64,000 nt of DNA from Heterodera schachtii (lineage: Eukaryota > Nematoda > Chromadorea > Rhabditida > Heteroderidae): positions 584,101 through 648,100 of the forward strand of contig SIJG01000031.1 of assembly GCA_023374025.1 (NCBI GenBank). Direction: 5' to 3'. Position numbers and translations under genes: made by a program. The notes beneath the pieces are model-generated. The model saw only the letters and a list, made by a program, of their open reading frames with translations, made no database searches and was not told the DNA's origin. Positions 36,348 through 48,445 of this stretch are shown piece by piece (the first letter of the stretch is position 1; each line of letters begins with the position of its first letter).

Positions 36348-36988
36348 ATCCAATGCTTCTGTTTTGACGAGCAAATTCTGCGGCCGGGCGAAACGGTGGA
36401 TTTGCCAGTGTTTTTTTACATTGACCCGGAATATGTGAACAACCCGCCGCAGTTGGAGTACATAGACGCGACATGATGGTCCGTCCGACTTTGTTTTTGA
36501 GAAAATTTAACAAAAACACAAAAAGGGGTGCCAAAAACAAATTTAGACGGCATTACTAATGGAATGGGGTCACGAATTTTACTACAAACTCATTATTTTG
36601 ACCTGAAATTCGGTATAAATGACTTTTCAACGTACTACAAAAAAGGGTTGAAACTTTTTGTACAATTTTCTTTATAAATTTCATTGCAATTAATAACAAC
36701 AACAACAAAAAATTCTCAGGCGCTGTAGGCAGCGCCGGCATTATTTTTTGAAAATTTGACCCCCAAATGGCAAAAAGTTGTCATTTATTTAGCGCAAAAC
36801 CGCCACAAATTAATGCTATTAACCATTTTGCGTAGAGGACATGAAACTGAAAAGTCTTCGTATTCATAGATTTTTCTCATCGACAAAATTCCATTACCCC
36901 TTTTTTTCCCCTCACCTCTCCTCGCTACACCTTTTTCGAGTCCAAGTCCAATTTGGTGTTGCCGTCTCCGTTCGACCCGACAAAATAG
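36348..36988 (+). CDS. cox-11: COX11, 3' part only
   Basis: 36,348-36,476 follows a TTTGTCAG acceptor and reads [20 protein letters not shown] then [14 protein letters not shown], the conserved Cox11/CtaG core with the CFCF copper-binding motif. This inner-membrane copper chaperone delivers copper to the CuB site of cytochrome c oxidase subunit 1. A separate segment at 36,926-36,988 reads [20 protein letters not shown] and stops, matching the family C-terminus (LSYTFFE..LP.P). The join between the two parts is unclear: the first frame stops at TGA 36,474 without an obvious donor. The transmembrane N-terminal half is absent from the upstream 860 bp. A second open frame after the C-terminus ([13 protein letters not shown]..) looks coding and may reflect a frameshift. 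Likely a partial or damaged copy. It faces the KCC gene tail to tail. Confidence 0.8.
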
Positions 36989-37490
36989 GCCATTGCTGAA
37001 AAACAATGGCACCGGTGACAGCAGCAAAAATGACAATGATTTGATGCAGGAAAAGCGACAATTGTTGGAGAAGGCTTAGCAAAATAATTTTATTTCATTA
37101 TTTTAATTTTTCAAAAATGTTTTAAAATAATTAAAATTTTATTTTTTTTTTGTTGCAAAATATTTATTGTAATTAATTATGGTCGAGAAAAAAAAGTTAA
37201 TGCATATGTGATGATGCGATAAGTGCTCTCGATAAGAAACCCGGTTTCTATATGAAATGATACAAATTTTCTTTTCAAAAATTATTGATAAAATTACTAA
37301 AAATTAGACTCGAAAAATTGACCTTTTTCGTAAACGCATTTAGAATTTTTTTTTCAAAAATGGAGGCGCACTATACAATGAAAAGACATTTTTATTCTTC
37401 GTTAAATCGCAATGCTATATAGGTGTAGATAAGCAATATATTCTCGACGGACAAAGAACAAAAGAACAATACATGGAAACATATAAAGGC

Positions 37491-40400
37491 TTAAGCTTTG
37501 GATGTGATCACTTCAGCGCCCGTTCCACGAACAAACACAACTTTTTTCAAATTGTCCGAAATCACCTGAACATTTTTATGTTTTTGCGTTTAAAAGTCAA
37601 AGTACACCTCCAAATAATGGATATAGTCGTCGACTTCGTCCTCAAAGAGAGGCGGCTTTGGGAGAGAAAAAAGCACCAATTGACTGTTGCGCGAATGTTC
37701 CAAGATAAGCTTGTTGAGTCGGAGCGCCCCGTGCATTTTATTGACCTTAATTAGGGCGTAATGAGGACGAATAGAAGTTTCGCATTTCACCCATTCGTCC
37801 ACCTTTTTGCGATCCAAATCCTTCATCCTCTCAGACGCCGTCCCTTGCACTTCCTTCGGTCCTTTCGTCTCCGTTTCGTCATTCGCCTCGTTAATCGACA
37901 GTTCTGAGTCATTGAGTTTTGTCACCTGACAATGAGCGTATAAATGAACCGTCTGATCACTTCCCCCGCCCCACCAAAATTTTGGCATCGATTCGCAATT
38001 GGTAAAGGTAGTTTTGGATTTGGTTCTTTAGGTTTGTGCTTTTTTCTTGCGGACGAGCGACTGCAACGATTCGAGTTTTGCAACTGCGCCAAACTTTGCT
38101 CTGTTTCAGCAGAAAAGTGACCAGCACACACAGTCCGCCATCTCGGACAATCCAATAAACGTCCAAATAGCCACTCAATTTAACGTTGCTCCGAAATTCG
38201 GTTATTCCCTTCGCCACCAAAAGTGTCATTCCATTGACCGCGCCAGCCATCAGTTTGTCTTGAATCGGATGGCCGATGTATTGGTCTGATCAAATTCATC
38301 TTTAGACATCGTCTTTACCAGTGAATGTTCGGTATTCCGAGTCGGCCGCTTCGTCTTTGCCCACTTCCTTCGTGGGCCAACTTAAGAGCAAAGTGTTCGG
38401 CCTTAACCCTCCAATTCCGATGCTTTGGATGAGAGTGTTGACACTACCGGTTATCTTAATGCAACTTGATGTTCAATAAAAATAAAGTTTAAAACATATT
38501 CTCACCATCGTGCCCAACCCTCCCCAAAGTTTCCTGAAAAAAGCGCCCCGAAAGTGATGTGAAAAAGTTGTTGCCAGAATAATACCGTATGAAATTTTGT
38601 TTGAGACACCCCTTTCTATTAAAATTGAAAAAACTTATTCTCATTGTCCACCTGATCTTCGTCATATAAAAGGGTCTTCGCAAATCCTCGGAGGCCCAAT
38701 TCGTTCATGTCATTTTCCATTCGCTCCTTAATCAGCTGCGCGGGTTTCACGTCGTTTTCATTGCTCGGATTCCCTCGAAGAAGTGACACCACAATCGTAA
38801 GTCCCTTGCCCGCCTTCAGTTGCGACGCAAAGTTCAACAAATTCAGGTAACGCAGGTCGACCAATTCCTTTGACCAGGGCATCGACTGAAGGATGAGCAG
38901 TTGCGGTCTAAATGAAATGGCAATTTCCGATTGGTTAATGGCGGTGTGCCTTTGACCTCCAATTCTTCGGGTCCTTGCTCTTCTCAGAAATCTGCATGAG
39001 ACTGTACTGTGCCGTACTCAGTGCCAAACCGCGAATGCCATCTCCCCATTCGTTTATGACGCTTTAGAGTAATAGCAAATGAAGTTAAATAACAAATAAG
39101 GTTTTTACCCTTTCCATTCGACGTATTTGTAAATTGAAGAACACAAAATAACAGAAACAAGGGCGTACGCCGAGTGTGTGCTGAACATAATAAATGCGCA
39201 AAGGGCGTACCCAAGGAGAGACAACGACCTACAAAAAAAAAGTGTCACCGAGAATATGACTAATGTATGAGACCAGTGATAGTAAACAAAACGAGGACGC
39301 CAATTGGGGCCACCCAAAATGGAATGCAAAGCACAAATGAAGTTAACGAAGGCGTAACACATCAGAAAGAACAAGGCAAGCACAGCCGCAATAGTGTCCA
39401 TTTCGCCCATTAAAATGCCAAGTTCAGCGATGAAAGTGGTGAACAGCAAGCCGAGGAAGGGCTGAAATTGTTGAAAGAATCGACAAAAAATCGCAAAACC
39501 GTAACCAAAACAATACCTCATTGCTTTTGGTCACTTTGGCGAAGCGTTTGAGGACGGGAATTACGTTGTCCTTGGCAATGCTCTGCAAAAGTCGAGACGC
39601 GCCTATTTTGAAAATGCAAATGCTAACAACAATAACAAAACCAAAAAGTTTCATACTGCAAAGAGACTGAAGAGCAGCACCGAAGGTAGACAGGAAGGAG
39701 CCGATCAAAACCACCCATTCCGTGGGCCATGCCAACTGCGCAACGACCATCCGCCCGTCCAATGAGATGCCGGTCCTTTGGACGAATTAAGCGTAAAATG
39801 AAAACTCTGCCTAATCCCAATTTTTATAAAAAAAAATTTTTAAAAAAGGACGCGAGAGAGAAAGACACGGGAGGGAGGGGGCGATGGAATGAAATTACCG
39901 TTTCCCGCCCTTTTGTACCGCACCCCTATTCTACATGTTCCAGCGAAACAAAAACAATAAAAGTGAATTTTAAGTGTAAATTAAAGGCTCCCACTTGTCT
40001 CTGTTCAACTCGGGTTTGATTGTTGCGCCGAACACAAAGGCCAACGAGAAATAAATGAAGGAAGTGGTAATCTGCGCAGCGATTGTACCCCCGGGGATGG
40101 ACTTCTGCGGGTTGGCCAAGTCGCCGCTCATATTGGTCCCAGTGAGAATGCCCGTCACGGCGGGGAAGTAAATGGCCATGATAAGGAAGAAAGAGCTGAA
40201 AAACGTAGGGAAAACACAGCAAAGGGACAAAGTGTTACGTTTTGACGTCCTGGAAGACTTCCTTGGAAACGTCAGCTTTTTTTCCTACGGCGTATTCATG
40301 AAAGTCGGGGTAATTGGGATTGAAATTGCCTGTAACAATTGAGGGAAATGTATGGGAATTAAAACATTTTACCATCACTGACCCCAAAAAGTGTCAGTGG

Positions 40401-41517
40401 CAAAACCGGGAAATCCATTGACACAAGAGGCATTCAGAAGGTGACTGTTGTTTTCCTTTGCAGAAAATTTGATAACCCTTAAAGGTTTTCGAAATTTTAA
40501 AAAAGAAAAAATATCTCACAAGTCTAAAAGGTAAGTCGAGTTGCAATAATCGCAGACGGACACCCCCTCGGGAATGGACTGATTTTTGAACACTCCTTTC
40601 AAAACTGCATCAGTTTGGAGCAAATGGTCACCGATCATGCAAACTCTGAATGCAATGATTTAAAGTGTACAACTTCCTCAAAAGATACTGTTGTCCGCTT
40701 CCGGAAATGGTTTTTTCAACGGCACCAGCGTAACAAGCCAAAACGGAGAGAATGACACAGACGAGCGAAACCTTAAGGAAATTAGGGGGACAAAGTTAGG
40801 AGAAAGAAAACGAAGAAGTTACAGGCGCAAGAAGTTTGACAAAACGAACACCCATCGCAACGATGGTGAACTGAACAATGAGCAGAAAAGTAGCATACAG
40901 ACGCATGTTGTTGGACATCATCCCCAAGAAACCTGTCGAAGGGAAAGTATTTATGCTACTGAAATAAGCGACATTTCCAAAGGGGGGGGGGGAATTTGTG
41001 TCGCCCTCTCCCGGGGTGGTTTCTGTCGCTACTTCCTTTGGTGCCTTGGCTTTGTGCTGATGCAACTCACCAGTGTCCGTGTGCGCATTTCTACCGCCAA
41101 TTGTCATCCCGGGACAAAGGTACAACTGAAAATTTATGGATGGAAAGGTCAATGGGTTGGTTGAACAGAAAAATTCACCAGAAGAATTTCAATTCCGCCA
41201 ACCAAGTACATGGAAGTTGCAACAGTGTTGGCCAGATAGAACAGCATGCCAACAGCACATCCAAATGCTGGTCCCAAATTGCGTGATATTATAAAATAAG
41301 CTCCTCCGCCTTCCACGACGCCATTGGTCGCCACCGCTGACACACTGATGCAGGTGAGGAACGTCTGAAAGACGACACGTGAAAAATGAGTTTGAAAAAA
41401 TGCAGCTACACAAAGGCAGCAAATGAAGAGCATCAAAAAAGTGGGCCATAGGCCAGAAACACCAACGATCCACGCCAAACGGATGAACATGGTGACGCCA
41501 AGAAAGTGCTGGATGGT
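37491..41517 (-). CDS. kcc: K-Cl cotransporter (SLC12 family), 5' end missing
   Basis: Electroneutral K+/Cl- cotransporter of the plasma membrane. Twenty exons fit in phase: 41,517-41,410; 41,364-41,179; 41,125-41,071; 40,932-40,823; 40,771-40,689; 40,645-40,520; 40,444-40,383; 40,329-40,239; 40,195-39,995; 39,775-39,657; 39,602-39,517; 39,461-39,274; 39,228-39,109; 39,061-38,957; 38,907-38,652; 38,533-38,496; 38,443-38,319; 38,285-37,975; 37,925-37,608; 37,565-37,491. They sum to 921 codons with no stop. Hallmarks: FLGVTMFIRLAWIVG (TM1), ATNGVVEGGGAYFIISRNLG, GILTGTNMSGDLANPQKSIP, ASRLLQSIAKDN, GGPNWRPRF..YYHW, INEWGDGIRGLAL, SQLKAGKGLTIV, DVYWIVRDGG and the C-terminus VVFVRGTGAEVITSKA. KCC rather than NKCC is indicated by the cysteine-bearing loop between TM5 and TM6 and the RGTGAEVIT end. 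About 100 N-terminal residues are missing; no exon ending in the family's PCLQ precedes 41,517. Two 45-bp introns are stop-free multiples of three. Confidence 0.95.
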
Positions 41518-41587
41518 CTGAAGGCACACGCAATAATGATGGCAATTAAAAGGCAATGTGGCAATCTTAAAGAATGGGTTTAACTTT

Positions 41588-41985
41588 TTTTTATTTTAGG
41601 CTTAAAATCACTTTCCGGGGTTTTCGAGGGTTCTGATTACGAATCCGGACTCGGTTTTGCTCAATTCCGAACCCCTGACCCGGATTCGAACACAAAAGTT
41701 GAAATTTTTTTCAAAATACGCGTTAAAATCGATCTAATTCTAATTTGGGCGTAAATTGCATATTTTTATGCAATTAATAGTTGAAGCAATATTTTGGATC
41801 AAAATAAATAATTGTTAAATGAATCGAAGCTTTTACCCAGAAAAGTGTATCTTTGGAAAAAAAATTCCAACTTTTTTGTTCGAGTTCGGGTCCGGGGTTC
41901 GGAATTGAGCAAAACCGAGTTCAGTTTCGTGATCAGAACCCTCGAAAACCACCAACTACTCATTTTGAGCTCAAATAAAAAACAA
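41588..41985. mobile_element. MITE upstream of KCC
   Basis: Imperfect foldback: left TTATTTTAGGCTTAAAATCA, then GGGTTCTGATTACGAATCCG and CTCAATTCCGAACCCC; right end carries the complement. Same family as 13,138-13,430. It lies where the missing 5' exon of KCC would be expected. Confidence 0.75.
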
Positions 41986-42699
41986 TAATTTATATTTGGG
42001 ACCCCTTTCTTTACGGTTGACGGTAATGTTGTAAAAATAAAAGAAAAAAGGAAATATTGTAAACTGAAAAATGCGTTCCATTTTCCTCCTTATATACCCT
42101 TATTTGTCCTTCATTTCAAAAAAGATTGCCAAAAGATTTTTTGCTTTGTCAGTGTCCATTTTCACTATGGGTCAAGCCCAGTGTCAGACAGAATTGCTCA
42201 TAACGCCAAATAGCGCAATTGGCGTAAATTTTTGCGCGCTAATTCAAAATTTACACTGGTAAACGCCTTTTTTGTATTTTTTTTTTATTTTGATCAGTCA
42301 TAACTTTCTTCAGACCAATTTGATATCTAAAAAAGGTTTATGAAAAGAAGAATCTTTTTGAAAAAAGTTGTAAGAATTTCAAATGTTTAGATTTTGTAGT
42401 CTGTAAACCAAAAATGTTAGAATTTGAGAGTTTCATGTTTTTTCTTGGTTAGAGATATGAAATAGTACGCGTAAAAGGAGAGAAAAAGAAATGCAATTTT
42501 TTTCCATCCCATTTTAACAATGTTGTAGGCCGAAATTCTTAACCAAATCACTGAAACTTTGTTAATTTTCTTTTTCTCTATCGATTTGTAAAATTTGGTA
42601 CAAATTGTATGGAGAGAATGTAAGCCGGATTCGTGATCAGTGACTTCAAATACACTGGAACTTGTTTTATGACACAAAACCTTCAATTTTTTTTTTCAA

Positions 42700-43490
42700 A
42701 AAAGGGGGAGAAACACAAACCGGCATTTTTGCCGTGTAACCAGACTGTACACAAGTGCACATGGCTAATACACAATAAAGCATTTCAAGTAGATCTCTCT
42801 CAGTTTTTCTGAAATTTTAAAAAATTATTTTTTTTTCCAATTTAATTTACTTTTTTGTGCAAGCAAATGGGAAGTTCACGAAAGCGGCCCAAATTAATCA
42901 TATTTTGACTGTTCGTGTCATCCTTGACGCCATTGTTGCGCAATATTCGCATAAAGTCACTCTCCTCCACCTTGGACCACTCACTGAAAATTGAAAAACA
43001 ATTTGTTTTTAATTTTGAAAATTGAGATAATTAAATAAGAGATAAACAAATTTTACGGTATTAAATGTCAATTTGAGGGATTAAGATTCAAAATTGTTGT
43101 GAAAGCTTTAAAGTTATACAAAAATTTTTATTTTTCCGAAAGTATAAGCGGCCATTGTCCCCTTCTTTTGGACTTTTATTACTTGAATTAATAAATAAAT
43201 TTATTTATTTTTCTAATTTTGCAGGGTTAATGAAGCAAGATAAAGGATGGTATTCCCATAATATTAAATTAATTAACCGCAGGCGTTTCTTGATTTTACT
43301 GATGGGGCTACCCAGGTGAAATCCCACAAAATTCAATCTCGTCCGGGCTCTAACGACACCCCACCAATACTTACACCACTGATGGTGGTGCTTTGTGCGG
43401 TGGGGCATTTGCCGTTGCTTTGGCTGCTGCTGATGACTCGACGGCAACTCTTTGCAGCACATTAATTAGGTGTTTAAAGCGGTTGTTCAG
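42700..43490 (-). pseudogene. CHD7/kismet-like gene, C-terminal exons
   Basis: Exon 43,490-43,375 reads LNNRFKHLINVLQRVAVESS and is spliced in phase (GTAAGT donor) to 42,983-42,851, which reads EWSKVEESDFMRILRNNGVK then GRFRELPICLHKK. A third exon from 42,808 reads KTERDLLEMLYCVLAMC. These align in order with the post-ATPase part of CHD7/8/kismet chromatin remodellers (RLRRLITAYQR; KWTRREEADFYRVVSTFGV; KKSDESLEKYFSCFVAMCRR). Two faults are visible: a one-base frame change just upstream of LNNRF (the preceding DLT is in another frame) and a one-base phase clash between the second and third exons. Whether these are mutations or homopolymer errors cannot be decided here. Confidence 0.75.
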
Positions 43491-43689
43491 TCAGGTCCAT
43501 CGTGTTCGGAAATTGGATGCTTTTTTGTGTAAAACAAAGCTTTTCATCCGCACGCACTTGATCCCATTTTCCATTCCTTTAGAATAAAAAAAGTAATTTA
43601 AAATATCATTTTTTAAGAAATTAATTATTTAACATTTTTTTAATGGACTAATTAATTATTTAATTTCTTGATGACCCCAGTTTGAGAAA

Positions 43690-44320
43690 TCATGAAATTT
43701 TCATTTAACATAGATGACACGTAAAAAGGACCAGTTGGAAAATCATTAGATTTGACGTAACATTGATGGAACCGGTTAGAAAAATAATGAGATCTCACTT
43801 AAAATAAATGACCCGGGAAATGTGAGTGAAATTATTAGATTTGACGCAAAATAGTATATGATTTCATCAAAAAGGTGACACAGGAACTTGTAAAATTATG
43901 AGTTTTCACGTGACATAGATGACACGGGAAAGAGGACCGTTTGAAAAACCATGAGATTCTACGTGAAATAGATGATATGGAAAATATGATTCAAAATGAC
44001 ACGAAAAGAGACCGGTTAAAAAATCATAGATTTAGAAACATAGATGACCAATGAAATGTGAGTATAAAAATTATTAGATTTGACGCGAAATAATAGGTGA
44101 CACGGGAAACAGACCGGTGAAAAAATCATAGATTTAGAAACATAGATGACCAATGAAATGTGAGTATAAAAATTATTAGATTTGACGCGAAATAATAGGT
44201 GACACGGGAAACAGACCGGTGAAAAAAATCATGAGATTTCACGTTACATAGATGACACCAGAAATGGGACCGGTTGAAAAAATTAGACTTCAGGTGAAAT
44301 ACGGAAATTGATTCCAACAT
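43690..44320. repeat. Degenerate tandem repeat where ATPase exons should be
   Basis: Units of about 50 bp with GATGACACGGGAAA and GACCGGTTGAAAAA, forming higher-order units of about 102 bp. The best pair starts at 44,023 and 44,125 and is almost identical. It occupies most of the gap between the chromodomain exon and the C-terminal exons of the CHD7-like gene. Confidence 0.85.
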
Positions 44321-44493
44321 CAAGTTTGCCGCTACAGTAACCAAGTTTAGGCAAATAATTGCGAAGCTACAGTAACAAAAAGTTGGCAAATTAGGCGGTT
44401 ATAAATTAAAGATTGAGTGGCTAATATTACGGAATAAGGACTTTACGGGGTTTTTAGTCCGTATGAATGCCTAGTTCGTAACCCGTGTTGCTT

Positions 44494-47400
44494 ACTGTAT
44501 GTAGAACATTTTCATTGACCGATTCAGCTTGGTCATTGCCCGTTTGTCGCCCAACTGCTCCAACTCCTCCACCATTTTCCACTCGCAATGCAAATAGGAG
44601 AAGTTTTTGTATTTGGCGTACAGTTCCTCAATCTGAACTTCTTCTTCTTCCCCTTTTCTCCCTCCTTTTCTTTCTTTTCCTCTTCCTCGTCGTTCCTTCT
44701 TCCTTCTCTTCATCCTTTCCTTCCTCCTCCTTTTCTTTCTCTCCATCCTCCTTTTCCTCTTCTTCATTTCCGTCCTCTTCCTCTTTTCTCTTCATCTTTG
44801 CCATTATTCTTTTCTTCCTTCTTTTCACCATCTTTCTCCTTTTCTTCTTCCTTCTTTTCCTCCTCCTCTACTTTTCTTTCCAATTTCTTCTTCTTCGTCA
44901 CAATTTTTCGCTTCCCAAAACGCACTACCAAAAATTTTTCCACTATTTTTTCCTCAAATTCCGCAAGTTGCGGCGGTTGCTGGTGTTGCTGCATTTGTGT
45001 CGCGATTGCTGTTGCCATTTTTGATGAAGAAGCCGCGGCCGCTTCATCTTCACTGTCACCCTCATATTTTGCCTTTTTGGCTGCCCAGTGACCTTGGAAA
45101 AGAACTATATACAAATTTACTGTATGATTATGGTTTAATTATACGGTGCACCCAAAAACTCAGCCGCCGAAATTCAGCCGCCTAAACTCAGCCGATACAT
45201 AATTCAGCCGGGAAAAATTTTTTTTTTAAATTTTCAAACTTAGAAATTTTTCAAGAAAAAAATCTTAGAAAAATTTTTCTTTAAAAATTCTATGAGAAAA
45301 AAATTTTCAAGAAATTTTCAGGTGATTTTTTCAAAATTTACTAAGAATTTTAAAAAAATTAAAAAAAAAATCGCAGATTTCTTGAAAATTTTTTTTCTCA
45401 TAGAATTTTCAAAAAAAAATTTTTCTAAAATTTTTTTCTTGAAAAATTTCTGTTTGAAAATTTTTTTAAAAATTTTTTCCCGGCTGAATTATGTCTCGGC
45501 TGAGTTTCGGTCGGCTGAGTTTTGGTCGGCTGTTTCGGCGGCTGAATTTCGGCGGCTGAGTTTTGTCCTGCTCCGTTAATTATAGTAACAAAATTTAAAT
45601 TTAATAAATTTTTGGCATCAAAAATATTTTATGGACTCTTGAAAAATGCTAGTTTTTATAGGAATGGCCCGTCATTTCCGGCAAGCAGTTCAGTTCCGCG
45701 CCATCAGCAGCTTCTCTCTCACCTTCCTGGTTGATCGCCGCTTCTCCACCAGCAACATTTGTTCGACCACCACCATTCCCGCCGCCATGCCCTCCTCGTT
45801 GTCGTCGTCCGTTTCGTCCACCATGCCCATTTGTGCTGGTGGTGTCGTTGCCTTTGGGCCTTCATCTCCTCCGCTACGCTTTTGCTTCCTTTTCGACGAT
45901 GACGACGGCACCAGCACAACTGTATGCCGTGACAACTTTGTCCTGCTCAGATAGTCCTCGTCCTCATCCCGTCGATTCCAGTCAAATTTGCGCTTCTTGG
46001 TGCCCGCCCTCTGCTGATGCTGTTTGCCTGCTGATGGAGGATGATGAATAATTTAATTTTTAATTTGCTAAGCGATAATGACGGCTAATTTGGGCATCGA
46101 AAAAATTGAAAAGTTTCCCACTGAAATCTTTAAAAAATTGAATCAATTTTCTCAAAAAATCTGTAAAATTTTCCACGGCGCTGTGCGCCTATTGGCATCA
46201 CCCACCGAGGGCATTTCATTCTTGCGCATTTGTCCTCCCCACCTTTTGAGGACGAAGTGCCGGAGGCGGCAAATTCATAATTCAATATTCCAAAACAAAC
46301 AAAAAATCGGGGATTTAAAGCTCGGTAATCCTATTCCGGCCTGACGCCAATCCCAAATCCTGATCCCGATTTTAAAAATTTCGGACACTAAAAATTTCTT
46401 GGAGTTTTTTGGGTCGTCTCAGTCTCAATGTCAATAAATTTCGACTCTTTCCAATAACCTCTAAACTCTGACACCAAATTTTTGTGAAAATAATTTTTTT
46501 TTTTTTTCAAAAAACAGTGACCTAGTTTAAAAAACACCTTGTAATCAAGCCGGTTTAGGCCTGTTTCATTCAGACGCTGACGGAGGAGTTAGTTCCGCCA
46601 CCGATTCTGCTGACTCATTGTCAACAGCAACAGGTTGAGCCTCCTGCTGTTCTTCCATTTGTACTGCTTCAACCGCTTTATCCTCCTCATCCGCCGACAT
46701 TTGTTGTTTTTCCATACTTCTCACCCCATCATCACTCATTTCAACAACATCATCTTCATTATCATCATGATGGTGGACATCATCATCATTATCGTCCAGG
46801 TCCATGGCATTGTCATTATTATCATCCATTTCGGACAATTGTAATGACACATTTTCAGGATGGCACAACGGTGCTGTTGTTGTAATTTGCTTGGCTGCCT
46901 CTAATGGTGAAAAGCGGCTGCTTCTTCAATGACATCATCTTGCTGCTGAATTGGGGAGGACGGAGGTGGTTAATCATGCTTTAGCCGTCGTGTCAACAAT
47001 GGCGGCATCGGTGGTGGCAAAATCGACGGCATGACAGTCAACAGCGGTACGTTTGGCATTGTCACTACCCTTCGCGGTATTCCTTTTTTCTTCCGGTGGC
47101 GGCGGCTTTCTTGGCACAATTTTGACCGTTCCAACCACCGATTCTCTAACAATAATGCGACGTACGGTAGCACAAGAAGCGAATGACGAGATGCGGCATG
47201 TTTTGCAACAAAATGAAGCGCCACTTTGGCATTTTGTACGACGGCAACCGCTGGTGGAGGTGGCGGAGCACGTACAACAACCCCGGGTGACGGAGGTGTT
47301 GGCACTTTTCTGCTGCCAAACATGGTGGACCCCCATCACCACTGGCATAAGACTGCTGCTGGCGATGACGAGCATTTTGCCCATGTGACGACGGCATGGT

Positions 47401-48100
47401 AAATTCAGGTGGCGTGATTGCACGCTGCTGTTGTGACGACGACGACGACCAGTAGGGTGATGGCGACTTTTGTTGGGAATGTTGTCGTTGTTGATGGAGC
47501 TGTTCAACACCAACTTCCGGTTGCGGCACCATCGCTGACGTGTGAGAGCGATGCCGAAATGGTGGCGCCGCCGACGGTGTCATTTGGGCAGAACTGGCAC
47601 TCCGGAAGCGCTGTTGTGCTGCTGCATCCTGAACGCTTCATCGTCCCGTGCTGCTTTGATTGCAGGTGAAATTGGCGCATTGGGTGGCGGCGATGTGGAA
47701 AGTGACGAAGTCTGTGGAAAATTCATTTATTTAATTTTGTATATTTAATTAAATTCTTGCAATCATTTAATTAATGAATAGTAACAAATTGAAAATTAAA
47801 ATTGCCGGAAAAAATCTTTCTGATTTCTGTCGAATTCACATAGTGTTTAGGGATGCCGAAGTGTGCTGCCCTCCCACCACCTACTAATCCAATGCCTAAT
47901 GCATCCTTTGTTGGCACCGTTGATGCCCCTAAATTGAATGATTGCTGCTGCTTCTGTTGTTGTTGCTGGTACTGCTCTTCTACCCGTTGCTGCTGCTGCA
48001 ACATCAGCAACTGTTGCTGGCGCCGCTTCTTCTCCTCCCCCTACGGGGTGCACTTCATTCCCCCCCTCCCCCCCGCGTCGTTTCTCCCCGCTCAATTTTT
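44494..48100 (-). pseudogene. CHD7/kismet-like gene, N-terminal part with chromodomain
   Basis: Read downward: a Gln-rich exon about 48,080-47,841 (LLMLQQQQRVEEQ.., ending HFGIPKHY at GTGAAT); Pro/Gln-rich stretch 47,700-46,970; an acidic stretch 46,870-46,566; exon about 46,030-45,727 (KKRKFDWNRRDEDEDY.. ending RRSTRK at GTGAGA); exon about 45,105-44,494 with AKKAKYEGDSEDEAAAASSS, FEEKIVEKFLVVRF, a long Lys/Glu-rich insertion and [20 protein letters not shown], then a GTAAGC donor. The last motif is the CHD6-9 chromodomain (EEFFVKYKNYSYLHCQW). The Lys/Glu-rich part changes frame twice across the 44.63-44.83 kb purine tract. The SNF2 ATPase, about 500 residues in the family, is absent between here and 43,490. 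The gene carries a foldback insertion (45,144-45,575). Probable nucleosome-remodelling gene in origin; not functional as a remodeller as it stands. Confidence 0.7.
45144..45575. mobile_element. Foldback element, CTCAGCCG units, 9-bp duplication
   Basis: Ends CGGTGCACCCAAAAACTCAG and (complement) CGGAGCAGGACAAAACTCAG, each followed by tandem ATTCAGCCG/CTCAGCCG units and a long AT palindrome. Perfect duplication TTAATTATA at 45,135-45,143 and 45,576-45,584. Lies in an intron of the CHD7-like gene. Confidence 0.9.
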
Positions 48101-48189
48101 TTTTAAGTTTTAACTTAGACTTTTTGAAAAAAAATTATTAGGTAATTTTTTTTTTAAATAACTGTTTTAATTTTTTAAAAATTCGGGGG

Positions 48190-48445
48190 GGGGGGGGGGG
48201 GACCTGCTCGCCCCTACGGCGGGTCAACACAGAGCTCGAAAGCTTAAATTTGCGGTTCCCGCTGCGGGATTGCGTGGAACGGGATCCCGCTTGATTAATC
48301 CAGCAAATGCCGCAATTCCCAAAAAATGCGGGTTTGAGTAGAAAAGTAATGGGAGAGGAGGGGGGGGGGGGGGGGTACAGTACACATAGGCTGGTACCAC
48401 ATCCTTTGTTAAACTAAACATATAAAAATGTTTTTTGTTGGGGCT
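48190..48445. other. G/C runs at truncated end of ARP6
   Basis: Two long G-runs (about 48,185-48,202 and 48,359-48,375) flank GGGATCCCG-type repeat sequence. The missing C-terminal exons of ARP6 would be expected here. Confidence 0.6.

Noticed and set aside
42071..42262. 63-codon plus-strand frame with hydrophobic start as a secreted protein
   Set aside because: The hydrophobic N-terminus is weak, it lies in AT-rich sequence and has no splice or poly(A) context; I could not support it.
44628..45091. Long plus-strand open frames rich in Ser, Phe and Pro
   Set aside because: They are the reverse of the Lys/Glu-rich purine tract of the CHD7-like exon on the minus strand and have no splice or domain support.
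46974..47583. 179- and 145-codon overlapping minus-strand frames as separate genes
   Set aside because: Overlapping Pro/Gln-rich frames in the N-terminal region of the CHD7-like gene; the real frame path is uncertain, so I did not list separate genes.
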